A DNA stretch of 50,426 bases from Candidatus Effluviviaceae Genus I sp. (GTDB lineage: Bacteria > Joyebacterota > Joyebacteria > Joyebacterales > Joyebacteraceae), in NCBI GenBank assembly GCA_016867725.1, contig VGIX01000012.1, positions 1 through 50,426 of the forward strand, read 5' to 3'. Shown one piece after another: positions 17,121 through 25,089 of the stretch (positions are counted from its first letter, which is position 1; the number at the start of each line of letters is the position of its first letter). Below the pieces are notes generated by a model. The model made no database searches. It was not told the DNA's origin and saw nothing but the letters and a program-made list of their open reading frames with translations. Both the position numbers and the translations under genes were made by a program.

Positions 17121-19718
17121 ATGATCGGCGAGACCGTCTCCCACTACCGGATCATCGGAGAGCTCGGCTCCGGCGGCATGGGCGTCGTCTACAAGGCCGA
17201 GGACACGAAGCTCGGTCGCACGGTCGCCCTCAAGTTCCTCACCAGAGCGCTCACGAGCGACGCCGACGCGAAGGAGCGGTTCCTCCGCGAGGCGCGCGCC
17301 GTCTGCGGCATTGACCACCCGAACATCTGCACGATCCACGAGGTCGACGAAACCGACTCCGGCGCCACGTTCATCTGCATGGCGTGCTACGAGGGCCGCT
17401 CGCTCAAGGAGCGGCTGAAGGCGGGCCCCCTGCAGATCGCCGAGGCCATCGAGGTCGCAGTCGGCATCGCGCGCGGGCTCCGGGCCGCGCACGCCGCCGG
17501 CATCGTGCACAGGGACATCAAGCCGGGCAACGTCATGCTGACGGAGCCCAGCACGCCGCGCATCATCGACTTCGGTCTCGCCAAGCTCTCCGGTCGGACG
17601 AGCATCACGGCTGCCGGAAGCGCGCTCGGGACGATCGCCTACATGTCCCCCGAGCAGGCGCGCGGCGGCGAGGTGGACGCCCGCACCGACATCTGGTCGC
17701 TCGGGGTCGTGCTCTACGAGATGGTGGCCGGCCGGCCGCCGTTCGAGGGCGACCACGACCAGGCCGTCATCCACTCCATTCTGAACGCGGTCCCGCCTCC
17801 GCTCTCGCGCGAGCGGCCCGGCGTGCCGCCCGAGCTGGACGCCATCGTCAGGAAGGCGCTCGCCAAGGACCCGGCTGCCCGGTATCAGAACGCGGCCACG
17901 CTCGTCGACGACCTCCGCGCGCTCACGCGCGTTCTCGACTCGGCCGCGGACGCGACGGCGCGTACCTGGGGGTTCGCGGACCCGAGGAGGCGCGCGGCGC
18001 TTCGCGCCACCGCGGTCGTCGCGCTCTGCGTCGCCGCCGGAGCCGTCGCGTGGGGTGCCCTGCGCGGCAGGGACGGCGGCCCGATGCCTACGGGAAGACC
18101 GCTCCGAGTGACGGCCGCCTCGGGATGGGAGGACCAGCCCGCGGTCTCGCCGGACGGCGCGAGAATCGCGTACGTCTCCGACGAATCGGGGAACTACGAC
18201 ATCCACGTGACCGACGTCCGCGGCGGGAGCACGCTCCGTCTCACCGACGATCCGGCGATAGACGACTCGCCGGCGTGGCTTCCGGACGGCACCGCGATCG
18301 TGTTCGTCTCGGATCGCAACGGGCGAAGCGACGTCTGGAAGGTGAGCCAGTTCGGCGGAGGCGCCACGCTCCTCGTCGAGGACGCGGAGTTCCCAGCGAT
18401 CTCGCCCGACGGCGCACGCATCGCGTTCGCGCGCGTCGGAGCGTCGGGCTGGAGGCGCATCCACGTCGCGCCGCTGTCGTCTCCCTCGTCCGCCGAGGCG
18501 CGGACCGGCGACAGCGACGGCGTGTGGGACCACTACGCGCCCGCGTGGTCGCCGGACGGCCGGACGATCTGCTACGCGACGCGCCACAATCTCTGGACGG
18601 TCCCCGCGGACGGCGGCGCGCCGCGTCCGCTCACCGACGTCGGCGCCGGCGACGCGAGCCCGGCCTGGTCGTCCGACGGCAGGCATGTGTACTTCTCGTC
18701 GAACCGCGGCGGGACCACGGCCCTCTGGCGCGTGCCTCGACGGGGCGGCAGGCCGGAGCGGCTCACGGCCGGCTCGGGGTTCGAGGGGGAGCCCAGCGTC
18801 TCCAGGGACGGCTCCAAGCTCGCCTACTCCTCCGCGACCACGGAGACGGACATCATCGTCGCCGACCGAAAGACCGGTGTCGCGAGCGAACTGCCCGTGC
18901 TCAAGGGGACGTGCATGGGCGCCTTCGTGCCGGGAACCGAGGACGTTGTGTTCGTCTCGACGCAGTGGGGCGCGCGCGCCGAGCTCGGCGCGCTCTCGCT
19001 GCGCGGCGCAACGCCGACAGGGACGCCGCGGCGCCTGACAGACCAGCCGGGTGAGGCCTCGCAGCCTTCGGTATCGCGCGACGGCAGGTGGATCGCCTAC
19101 TACCGGATCGTCGGCGGGGAGCGGGATCTGTGGGCCCTGCCTGCTGGCGGCGGGGCGGCCGTCCGTCTGACCGACGACCCCGCGTCTGACATCCACCCCG
19201 CGTGGTCGCCCGACGGGAAAGCGCTGGCCTTCGCGTCCGACCGCGAGGGAACGTGGGACATCTGGGTGCTCCCCATGTCGAACGGGCGGCCCGGCGGCGA
19301 GCCGAGGCGCCTGACGCGCGGCGAGGTGTCCGCCTACGCGCCGGCCTGGGCGCCCGACGGGACCGAGATCGTGTTCATCGGCGCGGACACCAGCGAACGG
19401 GATGTCTGGAGCGTGACCGCGGACGGAAGCGGTCCCGCGCGGCGAGTGACGGCGGGGATCGGCGCGGTTCGCGTTCGCTGGGACCCGACGGCGACGAGGC
19501 TTCTCGTGAGCGCGCTGAACGGGACCGACCGCGTGACGCTCTGGTCGCTGCCGCCGACGGGTGGACGGCCAGCCGCCGTCGAGCCCGTCGTCGACTTCGG
19601 CCCCATGAGCGCGGAGGCGGTGTTCGATGTCTCGCAGGACGGCGAGCGCGTCCTGTTCCAGAGACAGACCCTGAGAGGCGACGTCTGGGTGCTCGAGGCG
19701 AAGAAGGGGACGTACTGA
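17121..19718 (+). CDS. Serine/threonine protein kinase with TolB/PD40 beta-propeller sensor
   Basis: 865 aa. The Hanks-type kinase occupies residues about 9-270: glycine loop GELGSGGMGVV, catalytic Lys38 (VALKF), HRDIKPGN (130-137), DFG (150-152) and MSPEQ (175-179). A single membrane helix lies near 295-313, so the kinase is cytoplasmic. The rest is predicted extracytoplasmic and made of many PD40/TolB-like repeats (S-P-D-G-x-x-I-A-Y/F-x-S-D patterns). The layout is a membrane sensor kinase in which the propeller may bind an extracellular ligand. The ATG at 17121 follows GTGAGGG. A weak promoter candidate is TATCAT at 17018-17023. The target is unknown; the next genes on the strand are the small-protein/radical SAM cassette. 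Confidence 0.93.
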   Translation: MIGETVSHYRIIGELGSGGMGVVYKAEDTKLGRTVALKFLTRALTSDADAKERFLREARAVCGIDHPNICTIHEVDETDSGATFICMACYEGRSLKERLKAGPLQIAEAIEVAVGIARGLRAAHAAGIVHRDIKPGNVMLTEPSTPRIIDFGLAKLSGRTSITAAGSALGTIAYMSPEQARGGEVDARTDIWSLGVVLYEMVAGRPPFEGDHDQAVIHSILNAVPPPLSRERPGVPPELDAIVRKALAKDPAARYQNAATLVDDLRALTRVLDSAADATARTWGFADPRRRAALRATAVVALCVAAGAVAWGALRGRDGGPMPTGRPLRVTAASGWEDQPAVSPDGARIAYVSDESGNYDIHVTDVRGGSTLRLTDDPAIDDSPAWLPDGTAIVFVSDRNGRSDVWKVSQFGGGATLLVEDAEFPAISPDGARIAFARVGASGWRRIHVAPLSSPSSAEARTGDSDGVWDHYAPAWSPDGRTICYATRHNLWTVPADGGAPRPLTDVGAGDASPAWSSDGRHVYFSSNRGGTTALWRVPRRGGRPERLTAGSGFEGEPSVSRDGSKLAYSSATTETDIIVADRKTGVASELPVLKGTCMGAFVPGTEDVVFVSTQWGARAELGALSLRGATPTGTPRRLTDQPGEASQPSVSRDGRWIAYYRIVGGERDLWALPAGGGAAVRLTDDPASDIHPAWSPDGKALAFASDREGTWDIWVLPMSNGRPGGEPRRLTRGEVSAYAPAWAPDGTEIVFIGADTSERDVWSVTADGSGPARRVTAGIGAVRVRWDPTATRLLVSALNGTDRVTLWSLPPTGGRPAAVEPVVDFGPMSAEAVFDVSQDGERVLFQRQTLRGDVWVLEAKKGTY

Positions 19719-19777
19719 CGGGTTTCCGGCGCTGCCGCGCGTCACGCGGCGCGGCCGGACCGGAAAGGAGAAGGACC

Positions 19778-20068
19778 ATGCCGCACCTCACCGTGGGAGA
19801 GGTCAGGACCCACCTCGCTCAGTGCAGGGCGAACGCGCAGGCTCTCCTCACCAAGGTGCAGGCGCTGCCGCCCGGGAGCCGCGTGACCGGAATCGTCAGC
19901 GGCCCGGTGCCGCTGCCGATGGCCATCTGCAAGACCGTCACGGCCCCGTACCTCGTCGCGGCTGACTACGCCGAGGGCCTCGCGGGCATCATCCAGTGGC
20001 TCGACGATCTGACGGCGACCCTTCAGGCGCCGGACAGCGGGCCTTTCGCGCAGGAGAAGCTCGCCTAG
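19778..20068 (+). CDS. Small protein of unknown function beside a radical SAM enzyme
   Basis: 96 aa, not recognised. The ATG at 19778 has a good ribosome binding site (AAAGGAG, 8-9 bp upstream) and third positions are strongly G/C, supporting real coding. The N-terminal 30 residues look helical, a Pro/Gly/Val-rich centre (SGPVPLPMAICK) holds Cys51, and Cys16 is the only other cysteine. It starts 59 bp after the kinase stop and ends 29 bp before the radical SAM/SPASM gene. That arrangement is typical of, but not proof of, a RiPP precursor or of a substrate/partner protein. It is long for a precursor and has no Gly-Gly leader site or repeated core. Confidence 0.75.
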   Translation: MPHLTVGEVRTHLAQCRANAQALLTKVQALPPGSRVTGIVSGPVPLPMAICKTVTAPYLVAADYAEGLAGIIQWLDDLTATLQAPDSGPFAQEKLA

Positions 20069-20097
20069 CGCCTGCGCGGCGAACGTGCGAGCCGGCG

Positions 20098-21369
20098 ATG
20101 GCCTCATCGGAAGCCGTTGAGGCGCTGCGCGTCGTCCTGACGGCGCGGTGCAACCTCCGGTGCGCGTACTGCTACCAGACCGCGCGCCGGCCCGGCCGCA
20201 TGTCCTGGCGGACGCTGCGGACGGTCGTTGACGTCCTCTGCTCGTCGTCGGCAGCCGAGGTGGAGCTGGCCTTCCTCGGCGGCGAGCCTCTTCTGGAGTT
20301 CGAGCTGCTCCGACGCGCAGTGCTCCGCGCCAAAGAGCGCTTCGGGGAGGGGCGGCGCGTTCGCGCGTCGGTCCAGACCAACGGCACGCTCATCACCGAG
20401 CGGATCGCGGAGTTCCTCGCGGCCGAGGACGTGGAGACGCAGTTGAGCTTCGACGGCGTCCGACGCGCGCAGCGGGGGCGACAACCGGGCACCTTCGACG
20501 TCCTGGACCGCCTGCTCGACCGCCTGCGAAAGCGCCGGCCGGACTTCCTCCGGGACCGCGTCGCGGTCTCGCTCACGCTCACCCCGACCAACGTGAGGGA
20601 CCTGGCGGCGTCGCTCGCGTACTTCGCCGACAAGGACGCCCGCCGCGTCGTCGTGACCCCGCTCATCACGCCCGCGCCCGAGTGGCGCCTCCGGGACATC
20701 GAGGAGCTGGACCGGCAGTTCGCCCTCATCGCTGAGGACGCGAGGCGCCGGCGGCAGCCGGGCCGCGGCTCGCCGCTCGCGCTCGCGGCAGGGCCCCGCC
20801 GCGGGGCCGCGGACCGCATGATGTGCGACATCCGCACCGACGGCCTGGCGGTGGACGTGGACGGCGCCGTGGTCGCGTGCGGCGCGTTCGCAGCGTCGTG
20901 CCAACGTCCCGCCACACCGCTCATGAAGGCGGCGGTCGCGGCGGCGAGGATCGGGCGCCTCGGCGACGGGGACCTCGGGCGGCGACGACTCGAGGCGGCG
21001 CGCGCGCTCGAGGGGTTGGGCGCGTTCACGCGCAGGGAGCGCAAGCGCTCCGGCTATCGCGCGTGCGCGGCCTGTCCTCACATCGAGCGGTGCGCCGTGT
21101 GTCCGGCTGCCATCGCGCACGGCGGAGACGACCCCGACCTGGTCCCTGACCTCTGGTGCGCCTGGAACCAGGTATCCCTCGGGCACCCCGAGGCCTTCGC
21201 GGCGACAACCGCGCGCGAGCGAATCCGCGGAGCGCGGCACGACCCGGCGCGCGCGGGATGGAGGCACCTCGCCGCGACCGCCGCCGTCGTGTACAATGGA
21301 CCGACGCCCAGCGAGGAGGTGCAGCCATCGCGACAATCCGCTCACGAAGAACGACCACCCGAACGCTGA
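20098..21369 (+). CDS. Radical SAM/SPASM domain protein
   Basis: 423 aa. The SAM-binding [4Fe-4S] motif is CNLRCAYC (Cys18, Cys22, Cys25), followed by FLGGEPLLEFELL, the SAM-contacting GGEP motif. The C-terminal part has SPASM-type cysteines: C-x12-G-x4-C starting at MMCDIRTDG, then CAACPHIERCAVC (C-x2-C-x5-C-x2-C) and a final Cys in LWCAWNQ. Such enzymes ripen RiPP peptides or act as sulfatase/dehydrogenase maturases. No sulfatase lies nearby, so the 96-aa protein just upstream is the natural candidate substrate. The ATG at 20098 has no strong Shine-Dalgarno. The 3' end overlaps the ECF S-component gene by 43 bp. Confidence 0.9.
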   Translation: MASSEAVEALRVVLTARCNLRCAYCYQTARRPGRMSWRTLRTVVDVLCSSSAAEVELAFLGGEPLLEFELLRRAVLRAKERFGEGRRVRASVQTNGTLITERIAEFLAAEDVETQLSFDGVRRAQRGRQPGTFDVLDRLLDRLRKRRPDFLRDRVAVSLTLTPTNVRDLAASLAYFADKDARRVVVTPLITPAPEWRLRDIEELDRQFALIAEDARRRRQPGRGSPLALAAGPRRGAADRMMCDIRTDGLAVDVDGAVVACGAFAASCQRPATPLMKAAVAAARIGRLGDGDLGRRRLEAARALEGLGAFTRRERKRSGYRACAACPHIERCAVCPAAIAHGGDDPDLVPDLWCAWNQVSLGHPEAFAATTARERIRGARHDPARAGWRHLAATAAVVYNGPTPSEEVQPSRQSAHEERPPER

Positions 21370-21878
21370 CCGCGACCGCCGTCCTCCTCGCGCTCGGCGT
21401 GATGCTCCCCATCGCGTTTCACGCGGTGCCGCTCGGCGGCCGCATCCTCCTGCCCATGCACATCCCGGCGCTCATCGCCGGGCTTCTTCTCGGCCCGGCC
21501 GCGGGCCTCGTCGTCGGCGCCGGCTCGCCCGTGCTGAGCATGCTGCTCACCGGGCGCCCCACGGTCTTCTACATGGTCCCGATGGTCTTCGAGCTCGCGG
21601 CCTACGGAGTCGTCGCAGGCGTCGTCAGGCCGCTCATCGGGCGTGCGCTCGCGCGCCGGCCTTACCTGGCTCTTGTCCTCGCGCTGGTCGCCGCCATGCT
21701 CGTCGGCCGGATCGTCTGGATCACGGCCGTCGTCTGGCTGGCCCCCGTTCTGGGCATCCAGGCGCGGACGGCCGCCGCCGCGCTCGCCGCGCTCGGCGCC
21801 GGCTGGATCGGGGCCGCGCTCCAGCTGGCCGTCATCCCGCCCATCGTGCGCGCCGTTGAGCGGCCGCGCGCAGCGTGA
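21327..21878 (+). CDS. ECF-type transporter S component-like membrane protein (probable ATC start)
   Basis: 183 aa with about five or six hydrophobic helices. ILLPMHIPALIAGLLLGP and GAGSPVLSMLLTGRP resemble substrate-specific (S) components of energy-coupling factor vitamin transporters. The ligand cannot be read from sequence. No ATG, GTG or TTG lies at a plausible place: a strong Shine-Dalgarno GAGGAGGTG (21313-21321) ends 5 nt before an in-frame ATC at 21327, which is taken as the start. The next in-frame GTG and ATG (about residues 25-26) would remove most of helix 1. A -10-like TACAAT at 21292-21297 lies just upstream. Function and start are both inferred. Confidence 0.7.
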   Translation: MATIRSRRTTTRTLTATAVLLALGVMLPIAFHAVPLGGRILLPMHIPALIAGLLLGPAAGLVVGAGSPVLSMLLTGRPTVFYMVPMVFELAAYGVVAGVVRPLIGRALARRPYLALVLALVAAMLVGRIVWITAVVWLAPVLGIQARTAAAALAALGAGWIGAALQLAVIPPIVRAVERPRAA

Positions 21879-21884
21879 TAGAAT
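21856..21884 (+). promoter_or_regulatory. Putative extended -10 promoter of thrS
   Basis: TTGAGC (21856-21861), a 17-nt spacer, then TAGAAT (21879-21884) with TG one base upstream (extended -10). It lies at the end of the ECF S-component gene. Predicted transcription would leave a GC-rich leader of about 95 nt before the thrS ATG. Confidence 0.55.
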
Positions 21885-21986
21885 GACCACGCACCACCGG
21901 GCGGCGCCGGCCAAGGTCCGGCGGCCCAGCGGTCCGCCCGCGACGCGTCCCGAGAACCAGCGACACCAGACACCGAGACACCGACC

Positions 21987-23882
21987 ATGCGCATTCTGCT
22001 CATCCACGCCGGCCGATTCAGCTACCACGTGACCGACCGCACCGCCGCCGTCTCGTCCGCGGCGGCGCTCGACGCGTCGCTCGAGAAGGCGTCGCTCGGC
22101 GACGCGCTCGTCGCGTTCATGGCGTCCGAGAAGACGGACGAGAAGGGCATCGAGTCGGTGGCGCAGCAGGCGGCGGCCGCCATCGTCGAGCAGGCGAAGC
22201 AGGTCCGCACGAAGGCCGTGATGCTGTACCCGTACGCGCACCTCTCGAGCGACCTCTCCTCCCCGCGCGTCGCCACGAAGGTGCTCGACCGCGTCCGTGA
22301 GATCGTCGCCGCCGGAGACCACGGCCTTAAGGTCCACCATGCTCCGTTCGGCTTCTACAAGGGCTTCGAGATCGAGTGCAAGGGGCACCCGCTGTCGGAG
22401 CTCGCGCGCACCATCGCGCCCGCCGAGGGCGGCGCGCAGGCGGGGGCCGGCGGTGACGCGCCGGACGCTGCGGCCTCGGCCGCGCTCAAGGCCGAGAAGG
22501 CGCTTCGCTCGGAGTGGCGCATCCTCTCGCCGGACGGCACGGAGCGCCGCGCGGCGGAGTGCGACCTGTCCGGCAACCACCGCTTCCAGTGCATGTACGA
22601 GTACGAGATGTCGGGCACGCGCGTCTCGACCGAGCCGCCCGCGCACATCGAGCTCATGAAGCGCCTCGAGCTCGTGGACTACGAGCCCGCGTCCGACCCG
22701 GGCAACTTCCGCTGGTACCCGAGCGGCGAGCTCGTCAAGCGCCTCCTCGAGGACCACGTGAGCGCGCTCCTCTCGCGCTACGGCGCGATGCGCGTCGAGA
22801 CGCCGATCATGTACGACTACCAGCACCCGAACCTCATGAGCTACATGAACCGGTTCCCGGCGCGGCAGTACGTCGTGCTGTCGGACAAGAAGGAGTACTT
22901 CCTGCGGTTCGCGGCGTGCTTCGGCCAGTACCTCATGCAGCACGACATGCAGCTCTCGTACCGAGCCCTTCCCTCGCGGCTCTTCGAGATCAGCCACTAC
23001 TCGTTCCGACGCGAGCAGACCGGCGAGCTCTCCGGGCTCCGGCGCCTCCGCACGTTCACGATGCCCGACCTCCACACGCTCGCGCGCGACCGCGACTCCG
23101 CGCGCGAGGAGTACCTCCGGCAGATGGACCTCGCGATGGAGTGCATGAGGGACTTCGGGCTCGAGTACGAGGTCGCGGTGCGGTTCGTGCGCGAGTTCCT
23201 CGACGAGGACCCGCAGTTCGCCCGAGAGATCGCGAGGCGCGCGGGGAAGCCGGTCCTCCTCGAGATCTGGGACGAGCGGTTCTTCTACTTCGTCTCGAAG
23301 CTCGAGTTCAACTTCATCGACGCGCAGGGCAAGTCGTCGTGTCTCTCGACCGTGCAGATCGACGTCGAGAACACCGAGCGGTTCGACATCAAGTACGTGG
23401 ACGAGGACGGGCAGAGGAAGCACCCCATCCTCATGCACACGTCGGTCTCCGGGTCCATCGAGCGGGTCGTCGCGGCCATCCTCGAGGAACAGGCGATGAA
23501 GATCCGCGACGGCAAGACGCCGTCGCTTCCGCTGTGGCTTTCGCCGACGCAGGTCCGCGTGATCCCCGTTGCGGAGCGCCACCACGCCTTCTGCGAGGCG
23601 CTCCTCGCGAAGCTCCCGTACCGAGCGGACTTCGACGACCGCGACATGTCCATGGGAAAGAAGATCCGCGAGTCCGGGCGCGCGTGGGTCCCCTACACGC
23701 TCGTCGTCGGCGACCGCGAGACACAGGGCACGGAGCTCTCCGTCAGGGTCCACGGCGGCGAGCAGAAGTCGCTGACCGTCGAGCAGCTTGTCGCGATCAT
23801 CGGCGAGGCGACCGCCGGAAAGCCGTACGCTCCGATCAACGTCCCCGTCCGACTCTCCGCGAGGCCGATCTTCGTCGGCTGA
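21987..23882 (+). CDS. thrS: Threonyl-tRNA synthetase, archaeal type
   Basis: 631 aa. The N-terminus MRILLIHAGRFSYHV and the following 145 residues match the archaeal ThrRS editing domain (D-aminoacyl-tRNA deacylase fold, PF08915), not the TGS plus editing domains of bacterial ThrRS. The catalytic core is also archaeal-like: HIELMKRLELVDYEP, motif 2 FRREQTGELSGLRRLR followed by FTMPDLH. Zinc-site candidates are Cys in RFAACFG, His in MPDLH and His in ILMHTS. A standard anticodon-binding domain ends the protein. No clear Shine-Dalgarno precedes the ATG. The stop lies 10 bp before the MBL-fold gene. Seen in a bacterial context, this implies transfer from archaea or an ancient replacement. Confidence 0.95.
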   Translation: MRILLIHAGRFSYHVTDRTAAVSSAAALDASLEKASLGDALVAFMASEKTDEKGIESVAQQAAAAIVEQAKQVRTKAVMLYPYAHLSSDLSSPRVATKVLDRVREIVAAGDHGLKVHHAPFGFYKGFEIECKGHPLSELARTIAPAEGGAQAGAGGDAPDAAASAALKAEKALRSEWRILSPDGTERRAAECDLSGNHRFQCMYEYEMSGTRVSTEPPAHIELMKRLELVDYEPASDPGNFRWYPSGELVKRLLEDHVSALLSRYGAMRVETPIMYDYQHPNLMSYMNRFPARQYVVLSDKKEYFLRFAACFGQYLMQHDMQLSYRALPSRLFEISHYSFRREQTGELSGLRRLRTFTMPDLHTLARDRDSAREEYLRQMDLAMECMRDFGLEYEVAVRFVREFLDEDPQFAREIARRAGKPVLLEIWDERFFYFVSKLEFNFIDAQGKSSCLSTVQIDVENTERFDIKYVDEDGQRKHPILMHTSVSGSIERVVAAILEEQAMKIRDGKTPSLPLWLSPTQVRVIPVAERHHAFCEALLAKLPYRADFDDRDMSMGKKIRESGRAWVPYTLVVGDRETQGTELSVRVHGGEQKSLTVEQLVAIIGEATAGKPYAPINVPVRLSARPIFVG

Positions 23883-23892
23883 GGGATCGAAC

Positions 23893-24666
23893 ATGGCCAC
23901 CGACCGGCCGGGACTCGGGAACCCCGAGGTCGTCGACTTCCAGAACGGCGTGCACGCCGTGCTCGGGATGGAGACGGTCGACGGGGTGCACGCGGCCAAC
24001 GTCGGCGTCATCACGACGCCGCGCACCATCGTGTTCGTCAACTCGGGACAGACCGAGGCGCAGGCGGACTTCGTGTGGAGCCTCGCGCAGAGCCGCGCGC
24101 CCGCGCGAGAGATGCTCTACCTCGTCCTCACGCACCATCACCTCGACCACTGCTTCGCCGCGAGCTTCTTCGACGAGCGTCACGCGCTCATCTACGCGCA
24201 CAGGTCGTTCCTCGAGTGCATGGCCGAGATGCGCAAGCACCTCGGCGCCGCGGACTACCAGGAGATGCTCTGCGCGTTCCTGAAGATCGACGCCGACAGG
24301 TGCCGTCGCATCGTCGGCCCCGTCCACCCCGTCACGCCGCATCGCCACGTCGGCGAGGAGGTCTCGCTCGCGATCAACGGCGAGGAGGTCCAGATCCTGC
24401 ACCTCCCCGGCCACGCCCGCTGCGAGCTCGTCGTGTACCACCCGAGGACGCGGACGCTCTTCGCGGGCGATGCCGTCAACGAGAAGGCCGGGCCCGTGAC
24501 GCTCTTCGGCGACTCGAAGGACTGGCGGCGCTGGGTCATCGGGCTCGAGAGGCTCAGGAAGCTCGAGATCGAGAGGATCGTGCCGGGCCACGGGAAGGTC
24601 TGCGGCCCCGGCGTGCTCGACGCTCACATCGAGACGCTGGAGAAGAGGATCGCGGCGGCTGGATAG
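23893..24666 (+). CDS. MBL-fold metallo-hydrolase
   Basis: 257 aa metallo-beta-lactamase fold protein. The dinuclear zinc motif is THHHLDH (residues about 77-83), with later ligand candidates in LPGHAR, FAGDAVN and VPGHGKV. Substrate not predictable; glyoxalase II-like, lactonase or other thioester hydrolases share this pattern. The ATG at 23893 follows GAGGGAT, which overlaps the thrS stop codon. It is likely co-transcribed with thrS. Confidence 0.88.
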   Translation: MATDRPGLGNPEVVDFQNGVHAVLGMETVDGVHAANVGVITTPRTIVFVNSGQTEAQADFVWSLAQSRAPAREMLYLVLTHHHLDHCFAASFFDERHALIYAHRSFLECMAEMRKHLGAADYQEMLCAFLKIDADRCRRIVGPVHPVTPHRHVGEEVSLAINGEEVQILHLPGHARCELVVYHPRTRTLFAGDAVNEKAGPVTLFGDSKDWRRWVIGLERLRKLEIERIVPGHGKVCGPGVLDAHIETLEKRIAAAG

Positions 24667-25089
24667 GCGGCGCGGGCGGCCCCGGGGGGGCTCTCCGCAG
24701 GCCGCCGGCCGGTCCCAGGCAGCGGTCACGCGCACTCATCGCGAAGTGAATGACATCGGCGAGGGAACCGGCCAGCGGCTGACTGCCCCGGCGGCGCGAC
24801 GGCCTGTAGCGCCGCAATGCGGCAACTGAGGGCGGCGCCGGGGCGCGCGCGATGCGCGCTGGTCCCGCGGAGGACGCGGGGGATCCGCGCACCCCGGCCC
24901 GCATGCGAGTCGTCCTCGGCCGCCGTGTCGCGCTCCATCGCTGTGCTTCTCGCTGCTGGTCCGCGGAGCGCGGAAGGCGCTGCTCTCGCGACGCCGCACC
25001 ATCGTCGGGCCGACGGCCCGGGGGTGTCCGGCGTCAGGCGGCCTGTCGGACCGGACGCGCCCGTTCGGGGGCGCCGCCCGGGCGACGAC
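24667..25089. other. GC-rich noncoding gap between convergent genes
   Basis: 423 bp between the MBL gene and the convergent C25 peptidase gene. No frame gives a credible protein. Several short perfect hairpins occur, including GCCGC-AAT-GCGGC near 24811-24823 and GCGCGC-GAT-GCGCGC at 24845-24859, plus a GGCGGCC/GGCCGCC pair near 24675-24706. None has a T tract, so they are not typical intrinsic terminators. Confidence 0.45.

Noticed and set aside
17073-19745. 890-codon minus-strand open frame
   Set aside because: Antisense of the kinase gene, with Arg/His/Pro composition typical of such shadows.
24765-24835. Cobalamin-riboswitch-like bits (GGGAACCGG, GACTGCCCC, GGCAACTG)
   Set aside because: The order and spacing do not fit the conserved B12 core, and no plus-strand gene follows for 9 kb.
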